64,000 nucleotides of DNA from Paenibacillus taichungensis (GTDB lineage: Bacteria; Bacillota; Bacilli; Paenibacillales; Paenibacillaceae), in the NCBI RefSeq assembly GCF_003287275.1, contig NZ_QEVW01000003.1, positions 248,001 through 312,000 of the forward strand, written 5' to 3'. Below the pieces are notes generated by a model. That model searched no databases. It was not told where the DNA came from and saw nothing but the letters and a program-made list of their open reading frames with translations. Positions 35,500 to 44,066 of this stretch are shown in pieces. The number at the start of each line of letters is the position of its first letter. Position 1 is the first letter of the stretch. A program made the translations under genes and the position numbers.

Positions 35500-35817
35500 A
35501 TGTTCAAAATTGAAGTCAATCCTAGTGAGCTGGAACAGATGATTATGTCGGCTGTTCAGAAGGCGCTCGAGCAATCACCGTTTGCTTCTTCTCAAACGCA
35601 TCCAACCCTGATGGATAAGAAGCAATTGATGGAGTTCCTAAAGATCGGTGCTACGAAAGCAGCCGAGCTTCTTAATAGAGAAGACTTCCCAGTGATCAGA
35701 GAGTTTGGTCACCCGAGAGTTCCTTTTCACTCATTGATGGCTTGGATTGATGAGCATACCGAGTGGGTGAAAGCCAACGCCAAAGGCTTTTGGGAACAGC
35801 GAGGAGGCGTTGCCTAA
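35500..35817 (+). CDS. Excisionase-like HTH protein
   Basis: A 105-residue protein. Residues about 35-90 (LMDKKQLMEFLKIGATKAAELLNREDFPVI) match the winged-helix, MerR-like pattern of phage excisionases and DNA-binding HTH_17 proteins. It may direct excision together with the integrase or regulate early genes. Its stop overlaps the next start. Confidence 0.65.
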   Translation: MFKIEVNPSELEQMIMSAVQKALEQSPFASSQTHPTLMDKKQLMEFLKIGATKAAELLNREDFPVIREFGHPRVPFHSLMAWIDEHTEWVKANAKGFWEQRGGVA

Positions 35818-36062
35818 TGTCACTACACTGGTATCGGAAAACCTCACCTGCAGCATGTGCCGCAGGAGCAGCTATTCGAGTGTTATTAAAAGGCATAGAC
35901 CCGGATGAAGCACTCCAGCAAACATTATATAACGGTCGACATACGGATAATCCAGAAGACATTACGTTTGACGAACTAAATACATTGAAGGAAACAACCC
36001 AAGCTCACCTTGAGCAAATAAGAAAATCCGCCGGAGCTGTACCGGCTACCGGCGGACGATGA
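35817..36062 (+). CDS. Phage protein of unknown function
   Basis: An 81-residue protein beginning SLHWYRKTSPAACAAGAAIR. Not recognised. The ATG overlaps the previous stop by one base. The end of the gene contains an 8-bp perfect stem (TCCGCCGG/CCGGCGGA, 36027-36056) with no T run. Confidence 0.6.
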   Translation: MSLHWYRKTSPAACAAGAAIRVLLKGIDPDEALQQTLYNGRHTDNPEDITFDELNTLKETTQAHLEQIRKSAGAVPATGGR

Positions 36063-36153
36063 AGGGATCAGGGGAAGATCTTACAACACAATATTACATC
36101 AGCTCTCTGTCCAAATTCATCAGACTAAAACGGACAAAGGAGATCTAAAAGCT

Positions 36154-36669
36154 ATGACAATCGGACATTTTCCCGGAGCTTTGGGAGAAGTGCTTAAGCG
36201 CACTGGCGATACGCTGGCAAAGGCCGGAGAAGCGGTTCACATGGATGGCTCTCAGATTGGAAAAGTGATCAAGGGAACTCGTAATCCATCGAAAGAACTA
36301 ATGCGTAGTGCGGCTGAACATTACGATGACGGCCAACTATACATTGCAGCGGCTGGGGAAGTAACAGGCGGTGCGTTTGCTCCCTGGCTGGACAATGTTG
36401 ATCTACATAGAGCTAGCGTTTTGTTCAAGACGGTGGAAGAGGTAAAGGAAGTTTTGGCCTTGTCATCCGAGGCACCGATCAACAAGACAGGCGACCAGCT
36501 CACCGAAGCTGATCGGCAGATCATGAAGCGGCTACTTATGGAGACGGTCGAAGCGATCACAGCGCTGACGCATTTCGCAGCAGTGTTGTGTAAGGAATAT
36601 TCGTTTTCATGGTTTGGGACGTGGAAAGAACATCGCGCGGATCTGAAAGCTAAAAAATATATGAAATGA
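36154..36669 (+). CDS. XRE-like phage regulatory protein
   Basis: A 171-residue protein whose N-terminal 60 residues follow a Cro/CI HTH pattern (LAKAGEAVHMDGSQIGKVIKGTRNP) and whose C-terminal half is helical (EADRQIMKRLLMETVEAITAL). Similar proteins occur early in Bacillus and Paenibacillus prophages. Its role is unknown. Confidence 0.6.
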   Translation: MTIGHFPGALGEVLKRTGDTLAKAGEAVHMDGSQIGKVIKGTRNPSKELMRSAAEHYDDGQLYIAAAGEVTGGAFAPWLDNVDLHRASVLFKTVEEVKEVLALSSEAPINKTGDQLTEADRQIMKRLLMETVEAITALTHFAAVLCKEYSFSWFGTWKEHRADLKAKKYMK

Positions 36670-36679
36670 GGATGAGCAA

Positions 36680-36952
36680 ATGACTCGTGAACAGTTGGCA
36701 TACGAAGCGCTGCAGGCAGGGATGAATTCGATGCACAATTTGGAAGTGATCCGGAAGCAACCCGAAAAAATGTTGCCTGGGCGAATGGAGAACGCAGAAG
36801 AATATCTTAACCGGATGATACGGTTTGCGGAAGTAGAAATGAAAAATGCCCGCCTGGCACGGCGGACACTTGGTCTGAGAACTCGTCTAAAGTCTCTTGT
36901 GCTGCTTATTTTATCGTCTTCCTCTGATAAACGCAAGGGGGAATCGGTATGA
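36680..36952 (+). CDS. Small phage protein
   Basis: A 90-residue basic, mostly helical protein (NAEEYLNRMIRFAEVEMKNA), not recognised. It has a GATGAG-type ribosome site and overlaps the following gene by four bases. Confidence 0.55.
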   Translation: MTREQLAYEALQAGMNSMHNLEVIRKQPEKMLPGRMENAEEYLNRMIRFAEVEMKNARLARRTLGLRTRLKSLVLLILSSSSDKRKGESV

Positions 36953-37185
36953 GTAATCAATTATACATCCAAATCATCATTAATTACGTTGAGTCAGCCA
37001 AGGCCCTCCGCCAGAACACGGCGGATGTGACAGCATTCAATGGGTCGGTTCAGGGAACGGACTTCGAAGCTCTCTGGCAGGAGCGGGATATGATCTATCA
37101 TCGTTGGCATAATGCGGCTGAAAGCTTAAGAAAATTACCACCAGAATACATGGCGCAGGCTGTAGCGGAGATTGAGAAGATTTAA
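36949..37185 (+). CDS. Small phage protein
   Basis: A 78-residue protein with a two-helix appearance (LYIQIIINYVESAKALRQN; ERDMIYHRWHNAAESLRKL). Not recognised. The start sits within the end of the previous gene behind AAGGGGGAA. After the stop, a GACAAG/CTTGTC hairpin (about 37200-37221) lies in the 150-bp gap. Confidence 0.55.
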   Translation: MSNQLYIQIIINYVESAKALRQNTADVTAFNGSVQGTDFEALWQERDMIYHRWHNAAESLRKLPPEYMAQAVAEIEKI

Positions 37186-37334
37186 CTTAAACGAGATATG
37201 GACAAGCCTGTCGGCCTTGTCTTCGGGCGTCCTGGGGGAGCTTCGATAAAAAGGAGCCTAGCCTTCGGGTGGTTGACTCCAGGGTGCCAGAAGATGCGGC
37301 TGACGCATCAATACATATGAAGGGAGGATAACCC

Positions 37335-37583
37335 GTGCAAATTATTCATCGGCTTACGGTTGTAAGCAATCCCACGCGTGTTTTTGAAGTGGGAACCGAG
37401 ATTTATGGCCGTGAGGTCATTGAGATCAAACAAATGGGGTGCGAATATTCCGATCATGTGCATTCTGAATTTTATGTGTTGGATGAGAACGGTCAACTGA
37501 TTACAAGCGTTGAGAACGCCCCTGTAATTGTTGATTGGAAGACGATCGCAGAAGACGGACCTGTTCCAGAAAATGAAAAATGA
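37335..37583 (+). CDS. Small phage protein
   Basis: An 82-residue, acidic, beta-rich protein (RVFEVGTEIYGREVIEIKQM; HSEFYVLDENGQLI). Not recognised. GTG start at 37335 after AGGGAGGAT. Confidence 0.55.
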   Translation: MQIIHRLTVVSNPTRVFEVGTEIYGREVIEIKQMGCEYSDHVHSEFYVLDENGQLITSVENAPVIVDWKTIAEDGPVPENEK

Positions 37584-37657
37584 CCGCGGGCTAGGCGGTC
37601 ATCCTGATCTTTCACAACTAAATATGGATACACGGTCATCTTACCATGGGTGACCGT
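37581..37657 (+). other. Two hairpins with interchangeable arms
   Basis: Arms TGACCGC (37581), GCGGTCA (37595), ACGGTCA (37632) and TGACCGT (37651) can pair as two local hairpins or, with six of seven pairs, cross-wise. The second ends 11 bases before the ribosome site of the next gene. Confidence 0.45.
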
Positions 37658-37676
37658 TCCAAACAAGGAGGACGTT

Positions 37677-37880
37677 ATGAGTAAAACGACTGCTATTACT
37701 GTCGACTTATCCGCTCAAACCATTGACGCTGCTGTTAAACCAGCGATGCACTACACGCCTGCAATACTTTCCGTCTCGGGTACATTTGGTTCCGTTGAAC
37801 TGATGGCCGATGACGATCAACTTGCGGCTGTAGCGGATGCAATCAGCCAGCACTTCAAATCAAAGGAGAAGAGCGCATGA
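37677..37880 (+). CDS. Small phage protein
   Basis: A 67-residue protein (TAITVDLSAQTIDAAVKPAM; GSVELMADDDQLAAVADAI). Not recognised. ATG at 37677 follows AAGGAGGACG; an upstream in-frame start lacks a ribosome site. It overlaps the ATPase gene by four bases. Confidence 0.6.
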   Translation: MSKTTAITVDLSAQTIDAAVKPAMHYTPAILSVSGTFGSVELMADDDQLAAVADAISQHFKSKEKSA

Positions 37881-39955
37881 GACAAATTACTTTGACCTCC
37901 CTGATCCTTCGCAATTTTAAAGGGTTACGGGATTTTGTATTGGAAGCTGACGGTCGCAGTATTTCCGTTTACGGGGATAACGCCACATGCAAGACAACTT
38001 TGTTTGATGGATTCGTATGGACGCTGTTCGGAAAAGACAGTCAGAACCGGACTGACTTCGAAATCAAAGGCCTGGATGAGAACGGGAAAGTTGTTGAACA
38101 CGGCTTGCAACATGAAGTCGAAGCTATCCTGATGGTTGATCGTCGTCGCCGTTCTTTCAAAAAGGTGTTCGCTGAGAAGTGGACACGTAAACGGGGGCAA
38201 GCAGCGGCTGAATTTGGGGGTCATACAACAGATTATTACGTGGATGGTGTTCCAGTTAAACAAGGTCAGTACAAAGCTGAGATTGATGCACTGATCAGTG
38301 AAGATATCTTCAAGTTGCTGACCAATCCTGCTTACTTCAACGAGATTCTTAAACCGGATGCACGTCGCAAAGTTCTCTTGGAAGTTTGCGGTGAAATGAC
38401 GGATACCGAGATCATTGCAGGCAATAAGCAATTGGCACCGCTGGCCAACATCCTGGGAGATCGTAGTCTTGAGGATCACCGCAAGGTGATTGCAGCCCGT
38501 CGGACTGAGATTAACAAAGAGCTGGATAAGATTCCGGTTCGCATCGATGAAGCTCGTCGGAGTATGCCAGAAGTGTCCGACCTGGACGCTGAGCTGCTTC
38601 AGGAGGACATCGAAACGATGCGCGGCAGGGTGGATGCCAAGACAGCGGAACTTCAACGGATTCAATCCGGTGGTGAGTTGTCGGCAAAGGAGATCCGCTT
38701 GCGTGAAATCAATGCGGAGTTGGCCGAAATCAAGCAAGTGATCCAGGCAGATGGCTTGCAGGCAGTTGCTGGTCAGCGCGAATGGATCGCGCAACTTAAA
38801 GGCGAAGCTTCTGAATTGCAGTCACGGTTAAACGCGGGACAACGCGAGGCAGAGCGCTTTAAAGGACAAATCACTCGTGCTGATAGCCAGGTTACAAGGC
38901 TGCGGGCAGAATGGACTTCCCTTGATAGTCTCCAGTATCCGGTACACGAACACGAACATGATGCCAACTGCCCTACATGCGGACAAGCACTCCCGGATGA
39001 TCAAGTGCAGTCTGCTAAGGACAAAGCATTGGAAGCATTTAATCTGGACAAGTCCAAACGTCTTGAAGCAATAAGCGCTGACGGTAAGCTTGCTGCAGCA
39101 GAGAAAAATGAACTGGAAAAGGCATTGAAAACACTTGAAGGCGAGTTAACCACTCTGCAGGAGGAAATTGCATCGAAGGCGGCAGAAGTCATGGCAGCAG
39201 AAACGATTCTGCAAAGCCTGCAAACCAACATTGCTGATCCTGCTGACAATACCAAGTATCAATCCATACAACGAGATGGAGATCAAATCCGTTCTGAGAT
39301 CGAGCAGCTGCGTGCTTCCGCTGCTGATGCTATGGGCAGAGTACAAGCCGAGATCCAAATCCTTCGCGGTCAGGTTGACGACCTGGAAGTGGACAAAGCG
39401 AAGCTGGCAACAGTAGCGGCTACTGAAAAGCGGATCACTGAGTTGAGCGAGGAAGAGCGGAAGCTTGCAGCGGAGTTTGAAAAGCTGGAACACGAGCTGT
39501 TCCTTACGGAAGAATTTACCCGGACGAAAGTCAGCATGCTTGAATCCAAGATCAACAGCAAATTCAAATATGCACGATTCCGATTGTTCGAAGAACAGAT
39601 CAACGGTGGTCTGAAGGACGTTTGTAAGACACTGTACAACGGAGTTCCGTATGAAGGCGGTCTGAACAATGCGGCCCGCATCAATGTGGGCTTGGATATC
39701 ATCAACACGTTGGGACAGCATTACGGATTCTCGGCGCCGATCTTCGTGGATAACGCTGAGGCGGTAACGCAATTGATCGATACAGACGCCCAAATGATTC
39801 GTTTGGTTGTTCCACCAACGTTCCGCAGTTTGCCAAAAGAGACACAAAAAGAACTGGCTAAGCTACATGGCAGTTATGAAGCTGCTGAAGCTGCTTGGAG
39901 AGATAGAAACAAGAAGCTCCGTTTGGAGCACAACGACATCCAGGAGGCGATCTAA
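37877..39955 (+). CDS. SbcC/RecF-like phage ATPase with zinc hook
   Basis: A 692-residue SMC-like ATPase. An N-terminal ABC half-site is followed by coiled coils (about 200-560) broken by a zinc-hook motif CPTC (C365, C368), and a C-terminal lobe with APIFVDNAE as a Walker B-like strand. The Walker A reads GDNATCKTT (33-41) where family members have Gly before the lysine, here C38. It lies next to a RecT-like gene, so it probably supports phage recombination or replication. Confidence 0.75.
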   Translation: MRQITLTSLILRNFKGLRDFVLEADGRSISVYGDNATCKTTLFDGFVWTLFGKDSQNRTDFEIKGLDENGKVVEHGLQHEVEAILMVDRRRRSFKKVFAEKWTRKRGQAAAEFGGHTTDYYVDGVPVKQGQYKAEIDALISEDIFKLLTNPAYFNEILKPDARRKVLLEVCGEMTDTEIIAGNKQLAPLANILGDRSLEDHRKVIAARRTEINKELDKIPVRIDEARRSMPEVSDLDAELLQEDIETMRGRVDAKTAELQRIQSGGELSAKEIRLREINAELAEIKQVIQADGLQAVAGQREWIAQLKGEASELQSRLNAGQREAERFKGQITRADSQVTRLRAEWTSLDSLQYPVHEHEHDANCPTCGQALPDDQVQSAKDKALEAFNLDKSKRLEAISADGKLAAAEKNELEKALKTLEGELTTLQEEIASKAAEVMAAETILQSLQTNIADPADNTKYQSIQRDGDQIRSEIEQLRASAADAMGRVQAEIQILRGQVDDLEVDKAKLATVAATEKRITELSEEERKLAAEFEKLEHELFLTEEFTRTKVSMLESKINSKFKYARFRLFEEQINGGLKDVCKTLYNGVPYEGGLNNAARINVGLDIINTLGQHYGFSAPIFVDNAEAVTQLIDTDAQMIRLVVPPTFRSLPKETQKELAKLHGSYEAAEAAWRDRNKKLRLEHNDIQEAI

Positions 39956-40195
39956 ATGTATGACATTCCAAAAAGTATTGAGGCACAGAAAAAATACTGT
40001 GAAGACAAAAAGGCTCCACACTTCGCACCGCAATCTGGACGTTGCTGGAATTGCAATCAAAATATTTATTCCTCTGGTCGCTCCGTATGGAGAGGGAAAA
40101 TGGAGGAAAGGGAATCAGCTGGCATTTCTGTAGATAAGGCAGGAACAGAATTAGTTACCGGATGCCCTCATTGCCATAGATCATACTGCGATTAA
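39956..40195 (+). CDS. Small zinc-ribbon phage protein
   Basis: A 79-residue protein with two CxxC pairs (CWNC and CPHC, plus a terminal HRSYC) that probably bind one zinc. It lies directly after the ATPase gene with GGAGGCGAT upstream. Function unknown. Confidence 0.65.
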   Translation: MYDIPKSIEAQKKYCEDKKAPHFAPQSGRCWNCNQNIYSSGRSVWRGKMEERESAGISVDKAGTELVTGCPHCHRSYCD

Positions 40196-40216
40196 TACAT
40201 TCAGGAGGCGATTTAA

Positions 40217-41314
40217 TTGAGCGACTTTTCAACGACACTTTCAAAAGTAAATGACAACTATTTCCCGATGATCGAGCGTCAACTCATCGGGAATGGCGTG
40301 AAGATGGACGAATACGCAAAATCATGTGTACTAAATGCCATTTCAGCGATTAACAATTCCTTGGATTCTAAAGGAATCAGCTGGAATGACAGTGATCTGG
40401 ACAAGAGCAACATTACGCAAATCTTGCTGCAGGTGGCTTCCCTAAAACTCAATGCCGCGGCAAGCCCACGGGAGGTTTACTTCCAAACTCGGAACGTCTC
40501 CGTCAAAAAGAAGGTTGATGGCAAGGATGTAACCACATGGAAGAAGCAAGTTGAGATGGGAATCGAGGGTGATGGCAACGACGCTATCCTGGCTCGTTAC
40601 GGACGCGATGTGAAGAAGGTTGGTCAGTTCTGGCTTGTCCGGGAAGGTGACGAATTCACATATCCACAATACACAGGCTTTGATGTCGTTCCACCCACTT
40701 GGCAGCCCAAGGGCAAAGGGGACGTGGTGAGAGTTGTATATCCCATCATGAAGAAAGACGGAACTATCGAGTTTCATATAGCTGAAAGAGAAGATGTTGT
40801 CCGTAATCTTATTGCACATATGAACAATAACATGATGAATGAAACATTCGGCATTTGCGCTGATCGATACAAGGCAACTGCCGACCAACGTAAACAGATA
40901 GCTGTAAAGAAATCCGAAATCCTTAACAAAGCGAAAGCTGCAGGGATGGCAGCGTTGGACGATCCTGATCTACAACAATATATCAGTCCTGCGTGGACTG
41001 AACCACAGAGCCGTGAGTCTATGATCATTCGTAAGATGCGGAACAATGTTGTGAAGAAGATCCCGAAAGACTTTGGTAATGCACTGGTTGAAATGTCATA
41101 CACCGAAGCAACGGACGAATCGTACAGTGAAGTTCAACGCGAAATCGCTGAACATGCCAACACAGAACCAATTGATATTTCACCACCGCCAGGTCAACCA
41201 AGTGAAGAGAATGACAATTCACACGAAGAACATGATTCTGATCAAAACGATGAACAACGTGAAATGACTTTTGGTGATGAAGATACTTCCGGTGGAACCG
41301 GACCTGGATTCTGA
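40217..41314 (+). CDS. recT: RecT-like single-strand annealing protein
   Basis: A 365-residue protein with a RecT-type core (ILLQVASLKLNAAASPREVYF; RYGRDVKK; VVRVVYPIMKKDG) and a long acidic tail rich in Asp/Glu from about residue 315, as is common in phage annealing proteins. TTG start behind AGGAGGCGAT. The neighbouring ATPase and MBL protein would complete a phage recombination module. Assignment is by pattern and context. Confidence 0.62.
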   Translation: MSDFSTTLSKVNDNYFPMIERQLIGNGVKMDEYAKSCVLNAISAINNSLDSKGISWNDSDLDKSNITQILLQVASLKLNAAASPREVYFQTRNVSVKKKVDGKDVTTWKKQVEMGIEGDGNDAILARYGRDVKKVGQFWLVREGDEFTYPQYTGFDVVPPTWQPKGKGDVVRVVYPIMKKDGTIEFHIAEREDVVRNLIAHMNNNMMNETFGICADRYKATADQRKQIAVKKSEILNKAKAAGMAALDDPDLQQYISPAWTEPQSRESMIIRKMRNNVVKKIPKDFGNALVEMSYTEATDESYSEVQREIAEHANTEPIDISPPPGQPSEENDNSHEEHDSDQNDEQREMTFGDEDTSGGTGPGF

Positions 41315-42021
41315 TGATAGAGATTACTTCCCTTGGCTCAAGCAGCGCGGGTAACGCCTACCGGATTACGGACGGGAACACCCCGCTCCTGCTGGACGCA
41401 GGGCTTCGGTATAAGGACATTCAGCGCGGTCTTGCCTTCCGTGTGTCGGAGCTGGCCGGATGCCTTGTAAGTCATGATCATGGCGACCATAGTATCGCTA
41501 TCAAGGATCTGATCAAGGCAGGAGTGGACATATACACCAGTTCCGGCACTGCTGATGCTTTACGGATAGACAGTCACCGTGTACATCGCATATCTGCCCT
41601 TGAGCCGTTCACGATTGGTACATGGTCGATTCTACCGTTTGACGTACAACATGATGCCGCGGAGCCTTTGGGCTTCCTTCTCGCTAATACAGCGGGGGAC
41701 AAGCTCCTGTTCGCAACTGATACCTATTACATCAAGCATCGATTTACTGGACTCACTCACATCATGATCGAGTGCAATTATTCCATTCAGATCCTTAATC
41801 AAAATATTGCCGCTGGCCGTGTGCCGGCGGTCATGAAACATAGATTACTCCGGTCGCACTTCTCGCTCGAGAACGTCAAAGAATTCATCAGAGCGAACGA
41901 CATGCGGCGGGTGCAGGAGATTCACCTTTTGCACTTATCGGACAACAACAGCGACGAAGCATTATTCAAACGTGAGATTATGGCGCTCACAGGCAAACAG
42001 GTATATGTAGCGGGTAGGTGA
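41314..42021 (+). CDS. Metallo-beta-lactamase-fold phage protein
   Basis: A 235-residue MBL-fold hydrolase with the zinc motif SHDHGDHS near residue 53 and a second ligand Asp in LFATDTYY. It resembles the YycJ/WalJ-like or phage nuclease branch. In this spot in related prophages it is placed with RecT, so it may be a DNA exonuclease. Its start overlaps the recT stop. Confidence 0.75.
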   Translation: MIEITSLGSSSAGNAYRITDGNTPLLLDAGLRYKDIQRGLAFRVSELAGCLVSHDHGDHSIAIKDLIKAGVDIYTSSGTADALRIDSHRVHRISALEPFTIGTWSILPFDVQHDAAEPLGFLLANTAGDKLLFATDTYYIKHRFTGLTHIMIECNYSIQILNQNIAAGRVPAVMKHRLLRSHFSLENVKEFIRANDMRRVQEIHLLHLSDNNSDEALFKREIMALTGKQVYVAGR

Positions 42022-42026
42022 TCGAT

Positions 42027-42215
42027 ATGAACGATCTGTCAGGCAAGCCGCTCCTGAAGAGCATGATGGGGGATCGGATTTGGAAGTTGTTCGATACTGA
42101 CAAGGCAGCCTTTCAACGGGAAACACTTGCGTACTTTGAACGCGGGTACCCGGATTGGGAGGTCAAGCGGGTCAAGTACCCCCACGCATTTTTACAACAC
42201 AGAAAGGGGCATTAA
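42027..42215 (+). CDS. Small phage protein
   Basis: A 62-residue protein (LLKSMMGDRIWKLFDTDKAA; RGYPDWEVKRVKYP). Not recognised. The ATG at 42027 lies six bases after AGGTGAT; a GTG at 42018 overlaps the previous stop. Confidence 0.55.
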   Translation: MNDLSGKPLLKSMMGDRIWKLFDTDKAAFQRETLAYFERGYPDWEVKRVKYPHAFLQHRKGH

Positions 42216-42217
42216 AG

Positions 42218-42412
42218 ATGCCTAAGGTAAAACAAATATCTGTCGGTGCTTCATATACCAAAAACCTTGGAAATTTCCAAAGCCTGAAGGTGGAGGCAAC
42301 CATCGTTATTGAGTTGCATGACGGGGATGATCCAAAAGACGTTTATGCTGACGGATGGGAAAAGGTGCAAGAGCAAGTCCGAATTGGATTAGGGAAGGAG
42401 CAATCGAAGTGA
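42218..42412 (+). CDS. Small phage protein
   Basis: A 64-residue protein with a beta-strand-rich pattern (SLKVEATIVIELHDGDDP) and a short C-terminal helix. Not recognised. ATG after GAAAGGGG. Confidence 0.6.
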   Translation: MPKVKQISVGASYTKNLGNFQSLKVEATIVIELHDGDDPKDVYADGWEKVQEQVRIGLGKEQSK

Positions 42413-42696
42413 ACAACACAAAACAGAACAGAAAAGTAGTGTTCAACCAGTTGCAGCAAATGTTTGAAGATGCCGCAATGGATGGGCCAGAAGCTATCCG
42501 GTCCCATTTAAGGGATGTCGCTTTCTCATTAGGGGCCCAGGCTGCAGTGTCATCAGAACCGGTTCAAATGCCGGAAGCCATTAATGATTTAGTTACTCAT
42601 TTCGGTCGTGGAATTCAAACCGTGATTCAAGAAATAACGGGCAATGACACTGAGTTGAACGTCGCTGTTTACGCAGTAAATAGTTCACAGCATTAA
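42409..42696 (+). CDS. Small phage protein
   Basis: A 95-residue protein, largely helical (VVFNQLQQMFEDAAMDGPEA). Not recognised. The GTG start overlaps the previous stop as GTGA and follows GGAAGGAG. Confidence 0.6.
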   Translation: MNNTKQNRKVVFNQLQQMFEDAAMDGPEAIRSHLRDVAFSLGAQAAVSSEPVQMPEAINDLVTHFGRGIQTVIQEITGNDTELNVAVYAVNSSQH

Positions 42697-42712
42697 AAAG
42701 GGGATGAGCAAC

Positions 42713-43735
42713 ATGCCCGATGGCAGTTACCCGTTTCCGATTTACTCCGGCATCTTGGAGCCAGACCACTACAAGAACATAGGCAACGCGATATGGCTTT
42801 TCCTCTGGTGCATCAGTTCAACTACGAAGGAGATTGAGGAGGAGGAAACTGTCTGGGGCGTTGTCCTCGGCGGCAAGCCAATGAAGCTGTCTGAGATTGC
42901 TGGATACTTCGGAGTTAATGATAAGACCGTCAGCAGATGGATGGATGCACTTGAACAACATCATTACATTGATGTCACCAGGGCACCAAGAGGACTGATC
43001 CTGAAGGTTCGAAATTCCAAAAAGAGATCAGACAGAAATGTCCGATCAGTCGAAAGTAAACGGACAAAACTGTCCGATCATGAAGTCAGTGATAAGACAA
43101 ATATGTCCGATCACAATCATAGTGATAAGACAATATTGTCCGATCAGTCACCAAGTGATCAGACAATATTGTCCGATCAGTCACCAAGTGATCAGACAGA
43201 AATGTCCGATCACACAGCCAATTTGGGTAGTGATCGGACAAAACTGTCCGATCTAAAAGATATTACTACTACTACTGTTACTACTGCTAATACTTCGCAA
43301 TCGTGGGATGACATTCTCAATCCAATACCTCCCGATGACGAAAGCGGTGGAATGATTGAAATATTGAATGCTTATTGTCAGATGCATAACAAATTAGATA
43401 TCAACGTTTCTCAAAAAGAACGTTTAGCCATGGGTAAGATGGTCGCCGGAGGTACGCCTAACCCTTTTACCATCCAAACTATGGCAAGCCTGCTTCAGGC
43501 AAAACGTCAACGTGAGGGAAACACATTCAAGCTTCCTAAGAGTTTTTTATATTACGTCGAAGGAATCGAGGAAGCTTGGAAACTTCATCAAGCAGGGGGA
43601 CAACAGCCTGTTAGACCTTATGTTGTTCCCAAGTCAGAACCGCCAGCGGCTACTCAGCCGCGCAGACTGAGTCGTCAACAGCAAGAACTTGCAGATTTAA
43701 GGCGACGAGCGGAGGAGGAACGAAAGCGTGGATAG
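42713..43735 (+). CDS. Phage replication initiator with origin iterons in its gene
   Basis: A 340-residue protein. A winged-helix domain (about 15-100, LSEIAGYFGVNDKTVSRWMD) is followed by a repetitive Ser/Asp/Thr linker encoded by the iterons, a Thr-rich stretch and a C-terminal DnaD-like or loader-contact region, then a basic tail. The layout copies lambda O, whose gene contains the replication origin. The ATG at 42713 is nine bases after GGGG; an in-frame ATG at 42704 is too close. It is followed by the G39P-like loader and DnaB. Confidence 0.75.
   Translation: MPDGSYPFPIYSGILEPDHYKNIGNAIWLFLWCISSTTKEIEEEETVWGVVLGGKPMKLSEIAGYFGVNDKTVSRWMDALEQHHYIDVTRAPRGLILKVRNSKKRSDRNVRSVESKRTKLSDHEVSDKTNMSDHNHSDKTILSDQSPSDQTILSDQSPSDQTEMSDHTANLGSDRTKLSDLKDITTTTVTTANTSQSWDDILNPIPPDDESGGMIEILNAYCQMHNKLDINVSQKERLAMGKMVAGGTPNPFTIQTMASLLQAKRQREGNTFKLPKSFLYYVEGIEEAWKLHQAGGQQPVRPYVVPKSEPPAATQPRRLSRQQQELADLRRRAEEERKRG
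43026..43253 (+). repeat. Seven 22-bp palindromic iterons, predicted phage origin
   Basis: Units begin at 43026, 43058, 43091, 43124, 43157, 43190 and 43232. Each is a near-palindrome with core GACA-N4-TGTCCGATC. Spacing is 32, 33, 33, 33, 33 and 42 bp, about three helical turns. Units 1 and 6 are identical over 22 bp but are translated in different frames, so the DNA is what is conserved. A thymidine/adenine-rich ACTACT stretch follows at 43260-43295 and could be an unwinding region. Confidence 0.85.
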
Positions 43736-44066
43736 AGCAGAAATCTTTGATTTGCTGATCGAGATCAAGGAGAATTACCCGAGTTTTGACGTGAGCGAAG
43801 AGAATGTGGATCGCCACATGAAATATCTTCACGATTTTCCGTTTGAGGTAGCTCAACAGAACTTACAGGAACATGTACGAACGGGCAAATGGCCGCCAAA
43901 CATAGCCGAAATCCGCGGACAGATGGGTGAACAAATTGAACGTGATCGGATGCGTGCACTGACAGAAACTTATTTTGCGGAGAGAGAAGCAGCGGCTCTT
44001 AATGCTTGCCCGCCGCCGCCGGGATGGAAGGATGGTTTGATTGAACGGCTTCGACATCGAAAATAA
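43728..44066 (+). CDS. G39P-like helicase loader/inhibitor
   Basis: A 112-residue protein with an N-terminal helical domain (AEIFDLLIEIKENYPSFDVS; KYLHDFPFEVAQQNLQEHV) and a flexible tail, matching the SPP1 G39P type that delivers the replicative helicase to the origin. It lies between the initiator and dnaB genes, the same order as in SPP1. GTG start overlaps the initiator gene. Confidence 0.72.
   Translation: MDRAEIFDLLIEIKENYPSFDVSEENVDRHMKYLHDFPFEVAQQNLQEHVRTGKWPPNIAEIRGQMGEQIERDRMRALTETYFAEREAAALNACPPPPGWKDGLIERLRHRK

Noticed and set aside
37925-38794. Minus-strand frame of 289 codons inside the SbcC-like gene
   Set aside because: Shadow of the coding strand; no start signal and implausible composition.
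43026-43253. CRISPR-like array
   Set aside because: Spacing and short palindromic units superficially resemble an array, but the intervals are only about 11 bp, themselves repeated, and lie inside a coding gene with no cas genes nearby.
43038-43256. Repetitive frame across the iterons
   Set aside because: It is a shadow of the initiator gene created by the repeated DNA, without its own ribosome site.
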